Part shown: positions 60,474 to 64,000 of the stretch, piece after piece
Layout of the letters: each line of letters starts with the position of its first letter
How positions within the stretch are numbered: position 1 is the stretch's first letter
Origin: JAGPDF01 sp052035735
GTDB taxonomy: Bacteria > Acidobacteriota > Thermoanaerobaculia > Multivoradales > JAGPDF01
Assembly (NCBI GenBank): GCA_052035735.1
Contig: JBPOHI010000007.1
Span: 62,001-126,000 of the forward strand
DNA: 64,000 bases
Reading direction: 5' to 3'
Program-made: the position numbers and the translations under genes
Notes under the pieces: model-generated
The model's database searches: none
The model's input: only the letters and a program-made list of their open reading frames with translations
Told to the model about the DNA's origin: nothing

Positions 60474-61715
60474 TCAGGGGTTTTCCGGCCCCACGGGCGG
60501 CTTCTCCGCTGCCGGTGCGGACGTCGGCTGGCCTGGCGGCGCGCTTTGCTGACGCTCGCGCTCCATCTTCTCGAGCTCGCGCTTGCGCCGCTCCTGGATC
60601 TGCTGGCGGAGCTCTTCCTCGGTCGGGTAATGCTTCCCCTTTTCGTGGCCGAAGCCGTAGACGCTCACCTTGCGCTCGCCGAACTGACTGGTGACCAGGA
60701 CCAGGTACTCGACCTCGAACTCGGGCGCGGCATAGGAGCGGAAGTAGGCGACGTTGCGTTCGTCGATCGCCACCTTCGCCGGCAGCATCAGGCCGCCTGG
60801 TCCGAGGTTCGAATCGCCGAAGAACATCAACAGGCGCCCTTCCGGGCTGAAAATCTGGACGTTGTTGAAGGCGGCATCCGTGGCATAGAGCAGGCCGTTG
60901 CGGTCGATCGCCGTTCCCTTCGGGCGGGCGAAGTGCCCCGGCGTGTCGCCGGCCTTGCCGATCATCGACTGGAAGTGACCGTCGCGGTCGAACTTGACGA
61001 TCTGGAAGCGCCCGATGTCGGTGACGTAGAGGTTGCCCTTGGCGTCGAAGGCGACGTTGGTGGGGCGGTCGAGGCGCTCGGACGGATCGCCCTTGTCGCC
61101 GATCGTCTTGAGCAGCTCGCCGCTCGCCTTGTCGAAGATCTTGACGAGGCCGTTGGCGTTGTCGGCGACGTAGAGGCGGTCTTCGAACGGCACGGCGTCG
61201 ACCGGTTTCCAGGTTCCGGGCTCGCCGATGGCGCGCAGGTAGGCATCGTTCCGGTCGAAAACCACGACCTGGCCGCGCACGGGGTCGGTCACGTACTTGG
61301 TACCGTCGGCCTCGATACTGATGTTCACCGGCTGCGAGAGTCTGCCCTGCCCGACCGCGCCGGCCATCGAGGAGAAGAGCTTCTTCTCGAGGTCGAGGAC
61401 GATGACCGTGGTGTTGGTGTCGCAGACGTAGATCTTGCCGTCGTACATCGCGACGCCGTAGGGCTTGTCGAGCTCGAGATTGAGCTTCTCGCCGACGACG
61501 AAGCGATCGAAGCCGCTCTGCTCCTCGATGTCCTTGAGGCCGTTGAACGAGGTGAGGAACTGCAGGCGAGGCAGCGCCGGAGCGGGGGGGAAGAAGATCG
61601 CCGGCTCGCGCTTTACCGGCTGCGAGGCGCAGCCCGCGGCGAAGAGCGCGAGCAGGCCCGGAGCCAGCGCTGCCCGGAGGCCTCTCGAAACTGCGAAGGT
61701 CGAACGTGTCGTCAT
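60474..61715 (-). CDS. NHL-repeat lipoprotein, first gene of the conduit operon
   Basis: 413 residues from ATG 61715. A lipobox (LFAAGCASQ, Cys at about 29) precedes NHL blades: PYGVAMYDGKIYVCDTNTTV, NISIEADGTKYVTDPVRGQ, AVPFEDRLYVADNANGLVK, NVAFDAKGNLYVTDIGRFQ and GTAIDRNGLLYATDAAFNN. A charged, probably coiled C-terminus (EEELRQQIQERRKRELEKME) ends in a Pro/Ala tail. It differs from the second NHL protein mainly by this tail. Gap upstream (61716-61929) holds the terminator of the tetraheme gene and probably this operon's promoter. Confidence 0.9.
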   Translation of the reverse strand: MTTRSTFAVSRGLRAALAPGLLALFAAGCASQPVKREPAIFFPPAPALPRLQFLTSFNGLKDIEEQSGFDRFVVGEKLNLELDKPYGVAMYDGKIYVCDTNTTVIVLDLEKKLFSSMAGAVGQGRLSQPVNISIEADGTKYVTDPVRGQVVVFDRNDAYLRAIGEPGTWKPVDAVPFEDRLYVADNANGLVKIFDKASGELLKTIGDKGDPSERLDRPTNVAFDAKGNLYVTDIGRFQIVKFDRDGHFQSMIGKAGDTPGHFARPKGTAIDRNGLLYATDAAFNNVQIFSPEGRLLMFFGDSNLGPGGLMLPAKVAIDERNVAYFRSYAAPEFEVEYLVLVTSQFGERKVSVYGFGHEKGKHYPTEEELRQQIQERRKRELEKMERERQQSAPPGQPTSAPAAEKPPVGPENP

Positions 61716-61860
61716 GGCTCCGTTCCAGGCGCCGGGGTCGTGAGCTCCAGAGGCCGGCACCGCTCGATCCTATGGCAGCGCGCTCCGCGGTAGCGCCACC
61801 CGGGGGTATGGGCCGGGACGATCCCGTCACCGCGAAAGCGGGTGAGCCGCCACCGCTCGG

Positions 61861-61897
61861 GTACAAACAAGAGGGGCCCGGTCTCCCGGGCCCCGAA
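61861..61897 (-). terminator. Rho-independent terminator after the tetraheme gene
   Basis: On the minus strand GGGGCCCGGG pairs with CCGGGCCCC around GAGA, followed by TCTTGTTTGT. It separates the tetraheme gene from the conduit operon. Confidence 0.75.
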
Positions 61898-61929
61898 GTT
61901 CACAACCACCGCCTTCAAGACAGGTACGG

Positions 61930-62748
61930 TTACGGCGTGGTGTAGGTGCCCTTCATGTGGCAGGTCAGGCAGAGCTCGGAGTTGACGTCGCTCCGCCAGA
62001 GGAGGCTCTCGCCGTCGTTGCCGGTGTTGTGCACCGAGTGGCAGGAGGCGCACTCGAGCTGCGTATTGCCGGTGCCGTAGAGGTGGTCGCGCACCGTGTC
62101 GGTGGCGGTGAACGAACGGCTGTCGGCGTCGGCGATCTCGGTGTCGATCGCCTGCACGTCGTCGTAGTTGAAGCCGATCGGATGATGGTTCTGCATGTTG
62201 TTGTCCTGCCCGACGGCATACGCGGTAGAGATCGTCGCGCCGCCGCCGCTCTGCGAGGTGGTCGGCTGGTCGGTGTTGCCGTAGGAGTTCACCGCCACGC
62301 TGCCGTCATGGCAGCTCATGCAGAGGAGGGAAACGCTCCCCATCTCCATGCCGTTGGCGATCGCCTGCGACGCCTTGGCGCCAGTGGTCGGCGCGCCCGG
62401 GCCGTTCCAGTACATGCTGTAGGTGAAGTTGCCGGTCAGCTCGTGGTTCCACAGCGGCAGATAGTCGAACGCGTCCGGAGCCTGCGGGCCAGTGCCGCCC
62501 GGGGCGCCGAGATTCGCCGGGCTAAGGCGGTAGGTGTTGTGCGGCGCATGGCAGAAGATGCAGATCCGGTCGAGGGTGTCGTTCGGGTTGGCGGTGTAGT
62601 TCATGCCGTTGTGGACGGTGCCGAGATCGTGCACCGTTCCGTTGATGCCCGAGCCGGGGGCCGGCGCCGGCGGATCGTAGGCGAAGACGGCGGTGGCGAG
62701 ACAGAGCCCGAGGACGAGGGCCAGCAGGACAGTTGCGGTCTTTCTCAT
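61930..62748 (-). CDS. Tetraheme c-type cytochrome, possible filament-forming type
   Basis: 272 residues from ATG 62748, preceded by GGAGG. A signal peptide (to about residue 23) is followed by four CXXCH motifs: CIFCH, CMSCH, CASCH and CLTCH. Between them lie PLWNHELTGNFTYSMYW, CHDGSVAVN and a NHHPIGFNY His pair. Size, heme number and the IFCHAPHN pattern fit small exported tetrahemes such as the OmcE nanowire subunit of Geobacter; that identity is inference. The same module starts the 12-heme protein of the neighbouring operon. Its own terminators upstream and downstream suggest separate, possibly high-level expression. Confidence 0.88.
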   Translation of the reverse strand: MRKTATVLLALVLGLCLATAVFAYDPPAPAPGSGINGTVHDLGTVHNGMNYTANPNDTLDRICIFCHAPHNTYRLSPANLGAPGGTGPQAPDAFDYLPLWNHELTGNFTYSMYWNGPGAPTTGAKASQAIANGMEMGSVSLLCMSCHDGSVAVNSYGNTDQPTTSQSGGGATISTAYAVGQDNNMQNHHPIGFNYDDVQAIDTEIADADSRSFTATDTVRDHLYGTGNTQLECASCHSVHNTGNDGESLLWRSDVNSELCLTCHMKGTYTTP

Positions 62749-62804
62749 GGTGCCTCCAGTAGCTTCGTTGGTTCGCAAGACGTTGCTCTATTCAGGGTGT
62801 CGAA

Positions 62805-62840
62805 GAGGGCGGCAGGCCGCCGGAGCCGCCTGCCGCCCTC
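62805..62840 (-). terminator. Hairpin terminator between the PKD-domain gene and the tetraheme gene
   Basis: gagggcggcagg (62805-62816) and cctgccgccctc (62829-62840) are perfect reverse complements just after the PKD gene stop. The T-run is weak (TCTTCG). Confidence 0.6.
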
Positions 62841-62847
62841 GGGTCGT

Positions 62848-64000
62848 TTACGGCGTCACCGAGTTGATGTTGACTCCGGTGGCGTTGGGTCCAATCACGA
62901 GGCCGGAGGCCTGCGGTGCGGCGGCGAAGGTGTAACCGGCCTTCGTCACGGTCACGCTGTAGGTGCCCGGCTTGAGTCTGGCGGCCGTGTACACCCCGAG
63001 GCTGTCGGTGTAGACCGTCTTGACCGTCTTGGCACCCAGCTTGATCACCACGGTCGCCGCCGCTACCGGCGTCGTGCCGTTGCTGCGGAAGACCTGGCCG
63101 GAGATCGAGAAGGTGCTGAGGGTGACCGGCGGGCAGGTGCGGGTGTTCTTCTGCCCGGAGGTGTCGTACGCCGTCTGCTTGACCGAGACGGTCGCCGGGT
63201 TGAGGTACGTGCGGGTGAAGACCGTACCGACCAGCGAATAGGGCGCCGTGTTGTCGATGGCGCTCGAGATCGCACCGCCGTCACCCCAGTTGACCACCAC
63301 CTGCCTGACGCCCGCGGCGTCGGTCGAGTTGTCGGTCAGACTGGCCGCCCATGTGTTCGGGTTGATGATGCTGGCGCAGGCCGTCCCGTCAGCGGTCGGA
63401 GGGGCGTCGATGGCGAGGATGCGGATCGTCTTGGTGATCGAGCCCTCGCTGACTCCGTATTCTTCGACCGTCAGCTCGACGTCGTAGACGCCCGCAACGG
63501 CGTAGGTGTGCGACGCCGTCGGGGTGGCCGTGGTGGTGTTCGGCGTCGCATCGCCCCAGTTCCAGACGAAGGCGTCGCAGTTGCCGTTGCTGCCGCTGCA
63601 GGTGGAGGCGCTGGCGTCGACGTTCAGCTCCAGAGTGTTCGACGGCGTCAGCGTGTAGCCGAAGTTGACGTACGGCTTGTCGTTGTGGATACCCGCTGCC
63701 TTCACCGCCAGCTCGGCCTTGGTGAAGTAGGCGGCGTTGTTCTTGATCGGGTTCTGCGCGACAACGGCGTCGGTGACCGTCTTGGACGCGTTGCCCGCGA
63801 GGGTGAGGACGTCCCCGGCGATGCCGGCGATGTAGGTCTCGAAGTCGTCGTTCAGCTTGCTGAGGCCGTCGTCGTCGTAGTAAAGGGCGCCGGCGCCGAG
63901 AATCTCGATGCGCTGTCCGACGGTGAAGTTCGCACCCTCACCCGTGGGTACCGTGAGGAGCTTCGTGCCGGCGGTGATGCTGCCGGTGGTCTCGACATAG
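62848..64000 (-). CDS. Secreted PKD and carboxypeptidase-regulatory-like domain protein (5' truncated by window edge)
   Basis: The minus-strand frame is open from the stop at 62848 to the last base of the window, so the N-terminus lies outside; about 383 residues are visible. A GTG at 63705 is only an internal codon. Upstream of it the frame encodes ordered sequence (TKLLTVPTGEGANFTVGQRI, LGAGALYYDDDGLSKL). Then come a PKD domain (DAFVWNWGD ... ASHTYAVAGVYDVELTVEEYG), a second Ig-like part (VNWGDGGA), and a C-terminal carboxypeptidase-regulatory-like domain (GVYTAARLKPGTYSVTVTKAGYTF). Probably a surface or adhesion protein; whether hemes occur upstream is unknown. Confidence 0.82.
   Translation of the reverse strand, partial: YVETTGSITAGTKLLTVPTGEGANFTVGQRIEILGAGALYYDDDGLSKLNDDFETYIAGIAGDVLTLAGNASKTVTDAVVAQNPIKNNAAYFTKAELAVKAAGIHNDKPYVNFGYTLTPSNTLELNVDASASTCSGSNGNCDAFVWNWGDATPNTTTATPTASHTYAVAGVYDVELTVEEYGVSEGSITKTIRILAIDAPPTADGTACASIINPNTWAASLTDNSTDAAGVRQVVVNWGDGGAISSAIDNTAPYSLVGTVFTRTYLNPATVSVKQTAYDTSGQKNTRTCPPVTLSTFSISGQVFRSNGTTPVAAATVVIKLGAKTVKTVYTDSLGVYTAARLKPGTYSVTVTKAGYTFAAAPQASGLVIGPNATGVNINSVTP

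Noticed and set aside
63705..64000. Start of the PKD-domain gene at the GTG at 63705
   Set aside because: The frame remains open with ordered, protein-like sequence to the window edge and no signal peptide follows the GTG, so it is an internal codon.

Overview
The window is high-GC (about two-thirds G+C) chromosomal DNA of a Gram-negative bacterium with an outer membrane (beta-barrel proteins, lipoproteins, porin-cytochrome genes). A bacillithiol pathway, a bactofilin, delta-60-repeat and NHL-repeat secreted proteins and dense multiheme cytochrome genes together suggest Acidobacteriota, perhaps Thermoanaerobaculia. That placement is inference, since no rRNA or marker search was possible. No insertion sequence, prophage, CRISPR array or rRNA gene was seen. 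Genes are tightly packed, many with 4-nt start/stop overlaps.

Layout. 1-4.9 kb: origin-type cluster yidC (cut by the window edge), jag, rsmG, parA, parB, bactofilin, with a near-perfect parS site between jag and rsmG. 5-8.1 kb: a secreted duplicated-domain protein and a membrane protein with an alkaline-phosphatase-superfamily domain. 8.1-10.6 kb: pyrK-pyrD-pyrF. 10.6-19 kb: yceH, two signal peptidases in tandem, a ComEA-like protein, a pseudopilin, cutA, a cystathionine synthase/lyase, mtnA and a 5'-nucleotidase lipoprotein. 19.05-19.4 kb: tmRNA on the minus strand. 19.5-21 kb: dusB and a small membrane protein. 21.2-26.7 kb: bacillithiol genes bshC, bshB1 and bshA with a fatty-acid-hydroxylase gene inserted, then a YigZ/IMPACT gene. 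26.8-30.6 kb: small membrane proteins, yidD and a PDZ-GAF-GGDEF diguanylate cyclase. 30.6-35.7 kb: an outer-membrane barrel protein, a cyclophilin, and a minus-strand gap-pgk-tpiA-secG-tRNA-Leu unit. 35.9-42 kb: a delta-60-repeat protein, an NtrB/NtrC-like pair, and a secreted protein; sigma-54 promoters precede both the kinase gene and the secreted-protein gene. 42-48.5 kb: a retropepsin-like protein, two glycosyltransferases and an FHA-GAF-PP2C phosphatase.

48.6-64 kb is the most unusual part: five multiheme c-type cytochromes with about 46 heme-binding motifs, two large outer-membrane barrels, two NHL-repeat lipoproteins and a PKD-domain secreted protein. One module is a classical MtrA/DmsE-like decaheme plus MtrB-like porin, divergent from a 15-motif cytochrome. 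The second is a compact operon: NHL lipoprotein, pentaheme lipoprotein, 684-residue barrel, NHL lipoprotein, 12-heme cytochrome. It lies directly downstream of a tetraheme cytochrome whose four-heme module recurs in the N-terminus of the 12-heme protein. I read this as extracellular electron transfer machinery (outer-membrane conduits and possibly a filament-forming cytochrome). The second module's exact composition is not one I recognise.

Intergenic gaps also hold palindromic elements: a 115-bp element with 23-bp perfect inverted arms, two elements of a GGGACA.../...TGTCCC family (one flanked by 13-bp direct repeats), and a 115-bp tandem duplication in front of the 15-motif cytochrome gene.
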